Assembly (NCBI GenBank): GCA_045644545.1
Contig: JAZRHC010000029.1
Location: 85,135-149,134 of the forward strand
Length of the DNA stretch: 64,000 nt
Reading direction: 5' to 3'
Source: Scatosoma sp045644545
Lineage (GTDB): Bacteria > Bacillota > Clostridia > Christensenellales > Borkfalkiaceae
The notes under the pieces are model-generated. The model was not told where the DNA came from. It was given only the letters and a program-made list of their open reading frames with translations, and searched no databases. Positions 33,304 through 42,246 of the stretch are shown here, piece after piece (position 1 is the stretch's first letter; each line of letters starts with the position of its first letter). The translations under genes were made by a program, and so were the position numbers.

Positions 33304-33821
33304 AAAATCCGTATCTTCTCCTTTAAAAATTTAAAAAATTCCATCAACAGTATGAACAGATTGAAAAAAAGAGTCAAGTGTCCCGTCACTCTTAAAACGT
33401 CCCCGTCGGCGAGCCATAGATTGTTGCGTACGTTTTCTTGCTTTCCGTCGACGGCAAAAAAATACGAACGCAAGGCAATATGCGCAAGTGATACGCCGAG
33501 CAGGTATTCCGCGCCCGTTTCCGTCGTTAAAACGAAGCTTTTTAAACGGAAAGATTTCATAAAGGAAAACTTTTTCCGTTTCCCGTCCATTTCCGAATAG
33601 TCCACGAGAATGGCTTTTTCGGGCGTGATATGAAGCGCAACGCCGCCCGTATAGGTGGTTGCATACCCTCCGATCAGCTTGATTTTTTTATAGGCTGACA
33701 CCAAAAACGCGAACCGATTCCGATTCATATCGTAATGCGCGTCCAAATCCAGCCAGATCGGAAAAAACAGCAAAACGCCAACGATAAGCACGACCGACAG
33801 GATAATAAAAAATCTGTCCAT
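33270..33821 (-). CDS. ytfI: DUF2953 protein (YtfI-like)
   Basis: A 183-residue protein with an N-terminal membrane segment (FIILSVVLIVGVLLFFPIW), a central beta-rich region and a second hydrophobic segment near residue 160. It corresponds in position and layout to YtfI, which accompanies YtfJ in spore formers; no molecular function is known. It lies 50 bp after scpB and overlaps ytfJ. Confidence 0.8.
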   Translation of the reverse strand: MDRFFIILSVVLIVGVLLFFPIWLDLDAHYDMNRNRFAFLVSAYKKIKLIGGYATTYTGGVALHITPEKAILVDYSEMDGKRKKFSFMKSFRLKSFVLTTETGAEYLLGVSLAHIALRSYFFAVDGKQENVRNNLWLADGDVLRVTGHLTLFFNLFILLMEFFKFLKEKIRILCQKKTKSSII

Positions 33822-33871
33822 ACAGTCAATATGGGCAGATTGAATGAAACTATGTAATTTTTAAGGTGAAT

Positions 33872-34576
33872 TTATTGAATTTTTATAATGCCGTCTTCGA
33901 TATCCTTCAAAAAATCAGGAAGCTCGAATCCCTCGCTCGTCGAGGTTTTTTCGATACTCTCGTTTTCTCCGTCGGGGATAAATTCGTCGTCGGGATTATA
34001 CACGTCTTTTTGATACAAATCGAGCGGCGCTTCGCTCGTTGCGTTCAGTTCAGAAATCTTCTTCATCAATTCTTCGTAGTCGGGAAGCTCGGAAAGCGAT
34101 TTGAGCTTAAATCGCTTTAAGAAATTATCCGTCGTTGCGTATAAAGCGGGTTTTCCCGGGGTATCCCTTCTGCCGCATACGGTGATCATATCCAAATTCA
34201 AAAGAGTGCTGATCGCATAATCGCTGTTCACGCCACGCACCGTTTCAAGCTCCGTGCGCGTGATGGGTTGTTTATACGCGATAATCGCCGCACATTCGAG
34301 AATGGTGCGGGTAAATTCTTTTTCCCGAATAGGCATCAAAACGAGCGCGACCGATTCTTTAAAATCGGGATTAGTCGCAAATTGCAATTTATGGTTGAAA
34401 TGCAAAAGTCTGATCCCGCAGTCCCCCGTATATTTTCTCTCTAACTGCCGAATCACGGAATCCAGTTGCGCTTTGGTTACGGAAAGCTTTTCTTTGATCA
34501 AATCTTCGGGCACGGCGTCGCCGCTTGCGAATAATATCGCCTCAATTATATTCGTCAATTTCTCCAATTTCTTCAT
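33872..34576 (-). CDS. scpB: Segregation and condensation protein B
   Basis: A 234-residue kleisin partner of SMC. Two winged-helix domains are recognisable, with SGDAVPEDLIKEKL and the family motif AAIIAYKQPITRTELETVRGVNSD, then GRRDTPGKPALYATTDNFLKRF. The C-terminal 50 residues are acidic and probably disordered. It overlaps scpA by 35 bp, so the two are coupled. Confidence 0.95.
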   Translation of the reverse strand: MKKLEKLTNIIEAILFASGDAVPEDLIKEKLSVTKAQLDSVIRQLERKYTGDCGIRLLHFNHKLQFATNPDFKESVALVLMPIREKEFTRTILECAAIIAYKQPITRTELETVRGVNSDYAISTLLNLDMITVCGRRDTPGKPALYATTDNFLKRFKLKSLSELPDYEELMKKISELNATSEAPLDLYQKDVYNPDDEFIPDGENESIEKTSTSEGFELPDFLKDIEDGIIKIQ

Positions 34577-35360
34577 CCTCGCTTCTTTCGGAATTTTTCT
34601 TGATAATAATGGAAGAGAAGATTTCTTCCTGCTCTACGGTGATAAACTGGTGCTTTAAAAGCTCTAATAGCGCCTGAAAGGTAGTTACGATCTCGGGCGT
34701 AGACGATTCTTCGGAAAACAACTCTTCGAATTGCAAGCTCTCGCGAATTTTGATCTGTTCGCGGATATGCTTGATCTTTTCGGTAACGGTGTATTTATCC
34801 TTTGCGATCTCGCGGGGCGCGTTGCGGGATTCTTTCATTCCCTCGCGTTTGAGCATCATTTTCGCAAACGCTTTCAAAAGCCCGTCCATCGTTAAATCTT
34901 TGTATTTTATTTGTACGTTATTGAGTTCTTTATCGGGCTCTTTGAAATAATACCCGACCGTTTCCATCTCTTTGAGCTTTTCCGCTTCTTCCTTGATCAT
35001 TTTGTATTCTTCAAGGGCGCGCATAAGGTCTTGTTTGGGATCGTCGTAGTCGTCCTGTCCCCATTCATCCCCCCATTCGTCGTCGGGCGGAGGCACGAGG
35101 CTACGCGCTTTGATATCGATAATCGTCGCGGCGATATTGAGATACTCGCTCGCTTTATCCACGTCTATGTACGGCAGTCCTTTCATATAGGAAAGGAACT
35201 GCTCGGTAACCTGCGAAACGAAAATATCCTTGATTTCGATTTCCTCTTCTTTAATGAGATGCAACAATAAATCAAGCGGCCCTTCGAAATTATCGAGTAC
35301 GGTCGTATAATCCACGTCCGTTTCGAAATTTTTGACGGAATCAACCGTTAATTTCTCCAT
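34542..35360 (-). CDS. scpA: Segregation and condensation protein A
   Basis: A 272-residue kleisin that bridges SMC heads with ScpB in chromosome condensation. The N-terminal signature is NFEGPLDLLLHLIKEEEIEI, and the C-terminal winged helix contains EIVTTFQALLELLKHQ. The ATG at 35360 is preceded by AAGGAG. SMC itself is not in the window. It follows the M50 protease gene by 21 bp. Confidence 0.96.
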   Translation of the reverse strand: MEKLTVDSVKNFETDVDYTTVLDNFEGPLDLLLHLIKEEEIEIKDIFVSQVTEQFLSYMKGLPYIDVDKASEYLNIAATIIDIKARSLVPPPDDEWGDEWGQDDYDDPKQDLMRALEEYKMIKEEAEKLKEMETVGYYFKEPDKELNNVQIKYKDLTMDGLLKAFAKMMLKREGMKESRNAPREIAKDKYTVTEKIKHIREQIKIRESLQFEELFSEESSTPEIVTTFQALLELLKHQFITVEQEEIFSSIIIKKNSERSEDEEIGEIDEYN

Positions 35361-35381
35361 AGCAAACTTTCTCCTTGCGTT

Positions 35382-36056
35382 TTATAAAAATAATCCCCAA
35401 AAAGCCGTGATCGGCCAACCTAAAATATTTACCGCGAACGACATAAAATAGCCGAGTAAATCGATATAAGCAAACAGATAAATACGGTCCGCGAGAACGT
35501 GCACGAACATCAACGCAAGCAGAATATAATATCCGTAATTGCGCAAAAACATATAAATTTTGCCGCGTTTTTTATTCAGCGCGTCCACCATTCTGAATCC
35601 GTCGAGCGGATAAAAAGGCAAAAGATTGAACACGCAGAACGTTAAAGAATAGGTATAAATATAAAGCATTAAATCAAGCAGAAACAGCGACATATACGTT
35701 CCCGCCGTTTGAGGAAGAACAAACCTAAAAACTAATTGCACGAGAGGATAAAACAAAAAGGCGAATAAAAAGTTCATCGCAACGCCCGCAATCGAGGTGA
35801 AAAAGCTACCCCACTTTCCGTTTTTGAAATTATACGGATTTACGGGCACGGGCTTCGCCCAACCAAACCCGACGATAGTAAACGCCAAGATCCCGAGCAA
35901 ATCGAAATGCTTGACGGGATTTACCGAAAGTCTACCCGCCATCTTCGGCGTGGGATCGCCACATTTATAAGCGACGAACGCGTGCGCGAACTCGTGCAAG
36001 GTGATCACGATCATAACGGCGAGAAAACTCGCCAACAAATAAACAAAATAATCCAT
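35382..36056 (-). CDS. Site-2 protease family M50 membrane peptidase
   Basis: A 224-residue polytopic membrane metalloprotease. The zinc site is HEFAH in the first membrane segment and the second motif is NLLPFYPLDG. Start 36056 (MDYFVYLLAS) is chosen because the ORF upstream lacks a ribosome binding site and overlaps the promoter. The substrate is unknown. It is the first gene of the scpA-scpB-ytfI-ytfJ operon and its ATG is only 9 bp from the -10 box, so its mRNA has almost no leader. Confidence 0.9.
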   Translation of the reverse strand: MDYFVYLLASFLAVMIVITLHEFAHAFVAYKCGDPTPKMAGRLSVNPVKHFDLLGILAFTIVGFGWAKPVPVNPYNFKNGKWGSFFTSIAGVAMNFLFAFLFYPLVQLVFRFVLPQTAGTYMSLFLLDLMLYIYTYSLTFCVFNLLPFYPLDGFRMVDALNKKRGKIYMFLRNYGYYILLALMFVHVLADRIYLFAYIDLLGYFMSFAVNILGWPITAFWGLFL

Positions 36057-36065
36057 ACGTAACCT

Positions 36066-36094
36066 ATTATATACTTTTTTGGTAAAAAAAGCAA
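36066..36094 (-). promoter_or_regulatory. Promoter of the M50-scpAB-ytfIJ operon
   Basis: Minus strand: TTGCTT (36094-36089), 17-bp spacer, TATAAT (36071-36066); the start codon follows 9 bp later. Confidence 0.75.
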
Positions 36095-36162
36095 GTTCGG
36101 CGCGTGATAATTTCGCGGAAAGTATCACAAAAAACCCCGAAATCCCTTGTATTTCGTCGTAT

Positions 36163-37500
36163 TTAGTCTTTTTTGAGCCGTTCGGGCACGAGGTCGTTAC
36201 GGATAAGATCTTCGTACGTTTGCGGCTTGACGATATATTCCGCTTCTCCGTCTTTTACGAGGACGCAAGGTGGAATGAGATTGCGGTTATAATTCATAGC
36301 CATCGAATAATTATACGCCCCCGTGGATAAAACGGCAAGGATATCCCCGCGTTCCGCTTTCGGGAGATTGACGTTTATCGCGATTAGATCTCCGCTTTCG
36401 CAGCATTTTCCCGCGATGGTAACGAGCTCCGCGGCTTCCTCGCTTGCGCGGTTTGCCAAAACGGGCGTATATTTCGACTGATATAACGCGTATCGGGGAT
36501 TATCGAACATACCGCCGTCGATCGCGATATATTTCTTCACGCCGGGAATTTCTTTGATCGACCCGACCGTATATAAAGTGATCCCCGCTTCCCCAACGAT
36601 CGACCTGCCGGGTTCAATCAAAAGGAACGGAAGCGCAAGATTTTTTTCTTTCGCTTGTTTTTTTACTTCCGCCACGAGAGCTTCTACGTATTCCGCATAC
36701 CCTTCGGGGGAAAGTTTTTTATCCTCGTCCGTATACCAGATTCCGTATCCCCCGCCGAGGTTGAGCTTGGTGGGTTCAAATCCGAGCTTTTCTTTGATTT
36801 TTGCGGCAAAATCCATACACTTTTCCACCGCCAAAACAAACGACTTCTTCTCAAAGATCTGCGAGCCGATATGACAATGATACCCTTCCAAAAGAATATT
36901 TTCTTTTTTCAGCGCGTAAGCGGTCACTTCTTCCGCCGTACCGTCTTGCAGGGAAAAGCCGAATTTACTGTCCGTCGTCGCCGTTTGCACGAACGCGTGC
37001 GTATGCGCTTCTACGCCGGGATTAACTCGAAGCAAAATTTTTTGTATGATCCCTCTTTTTTTCGCTTCGACGTCGATTTTATCGATTTCCGAATAGGAGT
37101 CCGCGACGATACAGCCGATTTTCGCGTCCAACGCTTCGCCGATTTCGTAATCGAGTTTATTATTCCCGTGCATATAAATTTTTTCGGCGGGAAATCCCGC
37201 TTGAAGCGCCGTATAGAGTTCTCCGCCCGAAACGACGTCGATTCCGATATTTTCCTCGTCGGCAATGCGATAGATCGCCTTACAGGAAAAGGCTTTCGAA
37301 GCGTATAAAACCATCGCGTTCGCGCCGTATTCTTTCGCGAGGGTATCGCGGTAGACCCGCATCATACGGCGAATATACGCCTCGTCCAAAAGATACAGCG
37401 GCGTTCCGAAGCGTTGCGCAAGCTCCACGCAATCCGCCCCACCGAGCTCTAAATGCCCTTTCTCGTTTATTTTCAACGTTTCTCTCTCGTTCATATTCAA
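36163..37500 (-). CDS. lysA: Diaminopimelate decarboxylase
   Basis: A 445-residue PLP enzyme converting meso-diaminopimelate to lysine. The PLP Lys is in VLYASKAFSCKAI; other signatures are GGGYGIWY, LIEPGRSIVG, KCCESGD and the C-terminal tract GAYNYSMAMNYN. It stands alone with its own promoter and ribosome binding site AAAGG. Its length is normal. Confidence 0.96.
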   Translation of the reverse strand: MNMNERETLKINEKGHLELGGADCVELAQRFGTPLYLLDEAYIRRMMRVYRDTLAKEYGANAMVLYASKAFSCKAIYRIADEENIGIDVVSGGELYTALQAGFPAEKIYMHGNNKLDYEIGEALDAKIGCIVADSYSEIDKIDVEAKKRGIIQKILLRVNPGVEAHTHAFVQTATTDSKFGFSLQDGTAEEVTAYALKKENILLEGYHCHIGSQIFEKKSFVLAVEKCMDFAAKIKEKLGFEPTKLNLGGGYGIWYTDEDKKLSPEGYAEYVEALVAEVKKQAKEKNLALPFLLIEPGRSIVGEAGITLYTVGSIKEIPGVKKYIAIDGGMFDNPRYALYQSKYTPVLANRASEEAAELVTIAGKCCESGDLIAINVNLPKAERGDILAVLSTGAYNYSMAMNYNRNLIPPCVLVKDGEAEYIVKPQTYEDLIRNDLVPERLKKD

Positions 37501-37528
37501 AACCTTTGCAAGTTAGTTTACTTCTTTT

Positions 37529-37557
37529 ATTTTAACAAATTTCGCGATAAAATGCAA
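37529..37557 (-). promoter_or_regulatory. Promoter of lysA
   Basis: Minus strand: TTGCAT (37557-37552), 17-bp spacer, TAAAAT (37534-37529). Confidence 0.75.
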
Positions 37558-37576
37558 GGGCGCAAAGGCAATATTT

Positions 37577-37622
37577 TATAAAAAATATAACGCTTTCCGA
37601 AAAAATTTTCCCGAAAAGCGTT
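37577..37622 (-). terminator. Terminator downstream of the second dac gene
   Basis: Inverted repeat 37589-37599 with 37612-37622 (one mismatch), followed on the minus strand by an A/T-rich run with six Ts. It ends transcription before the lysA promoter. Confidence 0.7.
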
Positions 37623-37633
37623 TTTATTTATTT

Positions 37634-38863
37634 TCAGCGGATATTCCAATCCTGCGCAACGTCTTGGAATCGGTCGAAAAGATTGGCTTTTTCCACCTTT
37701 TCGCAGGTGATAAGGTCAACTTCGTCGATACGCACGCTGTTTTTATAAAGGACGATCTCCCCGATTTTTGTCCCCTTCTTTAACGGCGCTTTGATTTCTT
37801 TATTTAAACGAATCTCCGTTTTTATATCGCCGTTTTCCCCTCGCTTTGTAAACGAATATAAGCTCCGTTCGGCTCGGACGGCTACGCAGTCGGCTTTCCC
37901 TCCGCTTACGGCAACCTTTTCTTCAAGCGGCTGGCTTGCGTCCACGACGAGCTTTTGCGTGTAATTCGCGAAGGCGTAATCGAAGGTTTTGCGGATATCG
38001 GCAAAGCGTTCGTTACTCGTCTTTTCCCCGATCACGACGGAAATAATACGCATATTTTCGCGTTTTGCCGTCGCCGCCAAGCAGAAACCCGCCTGACTCG
38101 TATAGCCCGTTTTTCCGCCGTCGCAACCGTCGTAAAAGCGCACGAGCTTATTGGTATTGCTGATTTCCGTGTATCTTCCTTGCGGGTGCTGAAATTTATC
38201 CATCCAAACCTTACCGAATTCGAAATATTTCGGGTGTTTGATCAGCTCTTTTAACATTATCGCAACGTCTTTTGCGCACGAATACTGCGGCTCTTTGGGT
38301 AGCCCCGTGCAATTCGCGAATAAGGTATTCGTCGCGCCCAGCTCCTTTGCCCGCTCGTTCATTCTCTGGGTAAAGGCGTCTTCGCTACCCGAAACCTTTT
38401 CGGCAAGAGCTACGCAGCTGTCGTTCGCCGAGCAAACCACGATACTTTTCAACAGCTCTTTCACGGGATATTTGGCGTTCGCTTCCAAAAATACCTGCGA
38501 GCCGCCCATTGACGCCGCGCGATCGCTGATTTGAATTTCGTCGTCTAAGCCGAAATGCCCCTGCTCAATCGCTTCAAAAGATAAAATCAAGGTCATTATT
38601 TTGCACATACTCGCGATCGGAAGCCTCGCTTCGGGATTTTCCGAATAAATCAATTCGCCGCTATTCGCGTCGATCGTGTACGCTGCTTTTGCGCTTAATT
38701 TTAAATCTACGCCGCTGCTTTCTACGCCGTTTGTATTGAGCGCGCAGCAAGCCTCCGCCGTGATAGGCGCTTCGTCGCAATTTTTATAGGAATTGATCGC
38801 TTCTTTCGTACATACGCCCGAAATTAAAATACATCCGAGCAAAAGATTGACAAGCTTTTTCAT
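37634..38863 (-). CDS. D-alanyl-D-alanine carboxypeptidase (DacB/DacF-like)
   Basis: A 409-residue penicillin-binding carboxypeptidase. Signal sequence MKKLVNLLLGCILISGVC is followed by the catalytic domain with ASMCK (SxxK), SANDS (SxN) and KTGYTSQAG, and a C-terminal beta-sandwich domain. Start 38863 has AAGGG just upstream. It lies immediately after spoIVB, where other endospore formers usually have spo0A. A palindromic repeat sits between the two genes. With its neighbour it may act in spore cortex formation. Confidence 0.93.
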   Translation of the reverse strand: MKKLVNLLLGCILISGVCTKEAINSYKNCDEAPITAEACCALNTNGVESSGVDLKLSAKAAYTIDANSGELIYSENPEARLPIASMCKIMTLILSFEAIEQGHFGLDDEIQISDRAASMGGSQVFLEANAKYPVKELLKSIVVCSANDSCVALAEKVSGSEDAFTQRMNERAKELGATNTLFANCTGLPKEPQYSCAKDVAIMLKELIKHPKYFEFGKVWMDKFQHPQGRYTEISNTNKLVRFYDGCDGGKTGYTSQAGFCLAATAKRENMRIISVVIGEKTSNERFADIRKTFDYAFANYTQKLVVDASQPLEEKVAVSGGKADCVAVRAERSLYSFTKRGENGDIKTEIRLNKEIKAPLKKGTKIGEIVLYKNSVRIDEVDLITCEKVEKANLFDRFQDVAQDWNIR

Positions 38864-38900
38864 ACCCTTAGTTTGATTCGTTTTTTTATAATTATACAAA

Positions 38901-38937
38901 AACTATGCTATACATAATTATTATGCGTAGCATAGTT
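38901..38937. repeat. Short palindromic repeat, copy B
   Basis: Two 18-nt arms (38901-38918 and 38920-38937) form an inverted repeat with 16 of 18 positions paired. The right arm has TATGCGTAGCATA (38922-38934), the same core as copies A and C. It fills much of the 85-bp gap between spoIVB and the carboxypeptidase gene and could also act as a terminator-like hairpin. Confidence 0.7.
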
Positions 38938-38948
38938 ATTTTACTTCG

Positions 38949-39962
38949 TTATTCATTAATCATTTTTTTGATATCGATTCCGTACCCTCTCGTTGGGTCG
39001 TTTAAAAATACGTGCGTGACCGCGCCGACGAGTTTCCCTTCTTGAAGGATTGGACTTCCGCTCATTCCTTGCACGATACCGCCCGTTTCGTCGATAAGCT
39101 CGTCGTCGGTGATTTTAATCACGTAATTTTTATTCGAACGGTTGTTTTTATCTACTTTTACGATTTCAATGGAATATTTTTTTGGGCAAATCCCGTTTAC
39201 GGTCGAATATACGTAGGCTTTTCCAGGTTTCACCTCCCCAGAATCGGCTTCCGCTTCTATCAAATTGGTAAGATCGTAGTTTTCGGATACGTAACCGTAA
39301 ATCCCCGAATCGCAAAGTTTTTCCGCTGTTCCAAGGCTGATATCGCTTAAAAACATCCCTCTAAGCTCGCCTGCGCGCCCGCGAACGCCTTTGGCAATCC
39401 CGACGATACTGCACCCGTACACCTTTCCTCCCGCGATTTTCATTTCTCGTTTATCCTCGCCGACGACGGAATGACCGAGCGAACCGAATCTGCCGTTTTC
39501 TTTATTGATATAGGTAACCGTACCGATTCCCGAAACGTTATCCCGCACGAGTACGCCGATTTTATAGCGATCGCTCGTTTTATCTTTTACGGGCGAAAAA
39601 CGGAAGTAAAGCTCGTCCTCGCCGCGTTTTACTAAAAATTCCGTTTCTTTTTCCTTATTTTTATTGAGAATCTCGTTGAGTTCGCCAACCGAATTCACTT
39701 GGATTCCCGCAACTTTAAAAATGATATCCCCCGCGCGAATCCCCGCTTTTGAGGCAGGAGAAACGGGTCCCGCTTCCGTCATCACCTCGCAAACGCCGAT
39801 AATTTGCGCGCCGCCCGCCGAAAGCGTAAAGCCAGCGGGCATTCCTCCAACGTAAACTTCGTATATATGCTCCTGCGCGCTTGCGGATATTATATTCGGG
39901 CTACTAAACGCTACCCCCGCCGTCGCAACGATTCCGATTAAAAAAGTGCTTACTCTGCGCAT
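38949..39962 (-). CDS. spoIVB: SpoIVB serine peptidase
   Basis: A 337-residue sporulation protease secreted from the forespore that triggers sigma-K activation through SpoIVFA/B in Bacillus. It has an N-terminal signal/anchor, a PDZ domain (about residues 60-120, SPASKAGIRAGDIIFK) and an SpoIVB catalytic domain with His in SLGHSVVGE and Ser in GMSGSPILQ. The ATG at 39962 has GGAGG 5 bp upstream, within a longer frame starting at 39974. It follows recN, as in most endospore formers. Confidence 0.95.
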   Translation of the reverse strand: MRRVSTFLIGIVATAGVAFSSPNIISASAQEHIYEVYVGGMPAGFTLSAGGAQIIGVCEVMTEAGPVSPASKAGIRAGDIIFKVAGIQVNSVGELNEILNKNKEKETEFLVKRGEDELYFRFSPVKDKTSDRYKIGVLVRDNVSGIGTVTYINKENGRFGSLGHSVVGEDKREMKIAGGKVYGCSIVGIAKGVRGRAGELRGMFLSDISLGTAEKLCDSGIYGYVSENYDLTNLIEAEADSGEVKPGKAYVYSTVNGICPKKYSIEIVKVDKNNRSNKNYVIKITDDELIDETGGIVQGMSGSPILQEGKLVGAVTHVFLNDPTRGYGIDIKKMINE

Positions 39963-40056
39963 ATTTTCCTCCATTTAGAAGGTAATTTGTGCAGACCAAG
40001 CAACTTCTATTCCGTATGAATTTTTATTTTACTGCGGCTATTTTTCGCCATTCCCG

Positions 40057-41757
40057 TTAAACTAAGGAAGATTTGTATTCTTTTGCCTGTTTTATAAGTT
40101 CTTCCGCGTGCTTTTTTGCAAACTCGTCTTTTTCGTCGCCGCCGAGCAATCGCACGATCTCGCGAATATGCTCTGCTCCGTCAAGCTGACGAATAGTCGT
40201 ATGCGTTTTTCCGTTTTCTTCGCGTTTTTCGATTAAAAACTCTCTGTCGCTCATAGAAGCGATCTGCGCAAGGTGCGAAACCGCGATAATCTGCGTATTT
40301 TTTGCTATTTTTGCAAATTTTTCTCCCACGACTTTCGCCGTCTTACCGCTGATTCCCGCGTCGATTTCGTCGAATAAGTACGTGGAAATTCCGTTCAGAT
40401 CGGAAAGGCGCGTTTTGATCGCAAGCATAAATCGGCTCATTTCCCCGCCGCTGATAATTTTGCCGAGCGGCTTTACAGGCTCGCCTGCGTTCGCGGAAAA
40501 TAAAAAACAAATTTCGTCCAAACCGTTCGCCGTCGCTCGCGCCGCGTCTTCGGGCGTATAGTCTTGAAAATCAATGGTAAACGCGGCGTTTGGAATATTC
40601 AAAGTCTTTAATTCGTCAGTCACCCTACGGCAAAATTCCTCGCCGTGTTTTCGGCGGATTGCCGTTATTTCCTTGCAGGCTTTATAAATTTCTTTTTCCG
40701 TTTTTGCTTTTTGCTCGGTAAGCGCGGCGTATTTTCCTTCGCAGTCGGATAAAAGCTCGAATTTCTCTTCCGCGGAAGCTAAAAAGGCGTTAATTTCCGT
40801 TGCCGTCGCTCCGTATTTTTTCTTCAACGCTTTGATCGCGTCTAAACGGTTTTCGATTTCCTCCGCTTCGTTCTCGTCAAAATACAGCTCGTCGCCTAAA
40901 TCGGAAAGCGTTTCCGAGATATCCTCGGCTTCCATCGACAACGCTTCCATTCGTTCGGAAATTTTTTCATATTGCTCGTCGAGTTTTACGATGGACGAAA
41001 CGGCTCGCTTGGCAACGCGCACGCTATCCAACGCGCCGCCTTCGTCGGATAACGCCGAAACCGCCTCTTGCAAAGAAGCAATAAGCCTTTCGAGATTATT
41101 GATTTTATTCTTTTTCGCCGTCAGCTCCTCTTCTTCGCCTTCTTTAAGCGCGACGGCTCTGATCTCGTCGATTTGGAATTTTAAAATATCGAGCGCTCTG
41201 CCACGTTCTTGCTCGTCGCCGCCGAGCAAATCGATTTGCGTTTCAAGCCGCTTTTTTTCCGCAATCAGCTCGGCAAGCTTTTCTTTATTAGGGGTCAAAT
41301 CCCCGCCGATCACGCCGTCAAGAGTCTTTAATTGATTGCTTTCTTTGAGCAAGAAAAAATGTTCGCTTTGTCCGTGTACGTCCACTACGCTGTCGGTTAC
41401 TCTGCGGAGCATCGCCGCCGTCACCGTATTGCCGTTGATTTTGATAGAATTTTTACCGTTCTCGGAAAAACGACGGGATATAATCAACTCCCCGTCGCTG
41501 TCGATATCCATTTCACGAAGCGTTTCCACCGCCTTACTCGTTTCGGGCAAGAAAAATTCCGCTTTGACCATACATTCCGTTTCCCCGTAACGGATCATAG
41601 ATTTATCCGCTTTCGCGCCTAAAACGAAATTCAGGGAATCCAAAATCACGGATTTCCCCGCGCCCGTTTCCCCCGAAAGCACGTTAAGTCCTTTGGAAAA
41701 CGAAATTTCCGCGCATTCGATCAACGCTACGTTTTTTACGGTAAGTTTTGCAAGCAT
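40057..41757 (-). CDS. recN: DNA repair protein RecN
   Basis: A 566-residue SMC-like ATPase in double-strand break repair. Walker A is GETGAGKSVI near residue 31; a coiled-coil region spans roughly 150-360; the signature GKIISGGEMSRFML and Walker B YLFDEIDAGISG follow. Gene order argR-recN-spoIVB is conserved in Firmicutes. The argR stop is 11 bp upstream of its start. Confidence 0.96.
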   Translation of the reverse strand: MLAKLTVKNVALIECAEISFSKGLNVLSGETGAGKSVILDSLNFVLGAKADKSMIRYGETECMVKAEFFLPETSKAVETLREMDIDSDGELIISRRFSENGKNSIKINGNTVTAAMLRRVTDSVVDVHGQSEHFFLLKESNQLKTLDGVIGGDLTPNKEKLAELIAEKKRLETQIDLLGGDEQERGRALDILKFQIDEIRAVALKEGEEEELTAKKNKINNLERLIASLQEAVSALSDEGGALDSVRVAKRAVSSIVKLDEQYEKISERMEALSMEAEDISETLSDLGDELYFDENEAEEIENRLDAIKALKKKYGATATEINAFLASAEEKFELLSDCEGKYAALTEQKAKTEKEIYKACKEITAIRRKHGEEFCRRVTDELKTLNIPNAAFTIDFQDYTPEDAARATANGLDEICFLFSANAGEPVKPLGKIISGGEMSRFMLAIKTRLSDLNGISTYLFDEIDAGISGKTAKVVGEKFAKIAKNTQIIAVSHLAQIASMSDREFLIEKREENGKTHTTIRQLDGAEHIREIVRLLGGDEKDEFAKKHAEELIKQAKEYKSSLV

Positions 41758-41768
41758 AGCTTTTTTCC

Positions 41769-42221
41769 TTATTTTATAAACTCGTTAATTTTTCCGACGA
41801 GAGAAACTGCCGACTCGCTCGTATCGCAAACGATCAAAAGCGTATCGTCCCCCGCCACGCAACCGACGATTTCGGGATAATTGAGTTTATCCACAACCGT
41901 GCCCGCGTTCGCCCCGTTCCCGGCAAGAGTCTTTACGACCACGAGATTTTGCGCGCATTTGACGGTTAACACGCAATCGCGGAACAAGCTACGCATTTTA
42001 GGAGATATTTCGTTTTCCCCGTCGTTGATATACGCGTAGCGGTATTTTTTTTCGATTCCCGATACCTTAAAAAGATGCAGGTCTTTGATATCCCTTGAAA
42101 TCGTCGCCTGCGTAACGACGTAGTTGAGCTTATTCAGTTCCGCGCAGAGCTCTTCTTGCGTTTCGATCTCCATTTTCGAAATAATTTCGAGAATTTTAGC
42201 GTGCCTTGCCGTCTTTAACAT
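41769..42221 (-). CDS. argR: Arginine repressor
   Basis: A 150-residue transcription regulator of arginine metabolism. The N-terminal winged helix includes TQEELCAELNKLNYVVTQATISRDIKDLHL; the C-terminal oligomerisation and arginine-binding domain has GNGANAGTVVDKLNYPEIVGCVAGDDT. No arginine gene is in the window. It is embedded in the conserved nadK-argR-recN cluster. Confidence 0.95.
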   Translation of the reverse strand: MLKTARHAKILEIISKMEIETQEELCAELNKLNYVVTQATISRDIKDLHLFKVSGIEKKYRYAYINDGENEISPKMRSLFRDCVLTVKCAQNLVVVKTLAGNGANAGTVVDKLNYPEIVGCVAGDDTLLIVCDTSESAVSLVGKINEFIK

Positions 42222-42246
42222 TATTTTTCTCCTTGTTTATCATATA

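Noticed and set aside
18209..38937. CRISPR array formed by the dispersed palindromes
   Set aside because: Copies are tens of kilobases apart or only two in tandem, with no spacers or cas genes.
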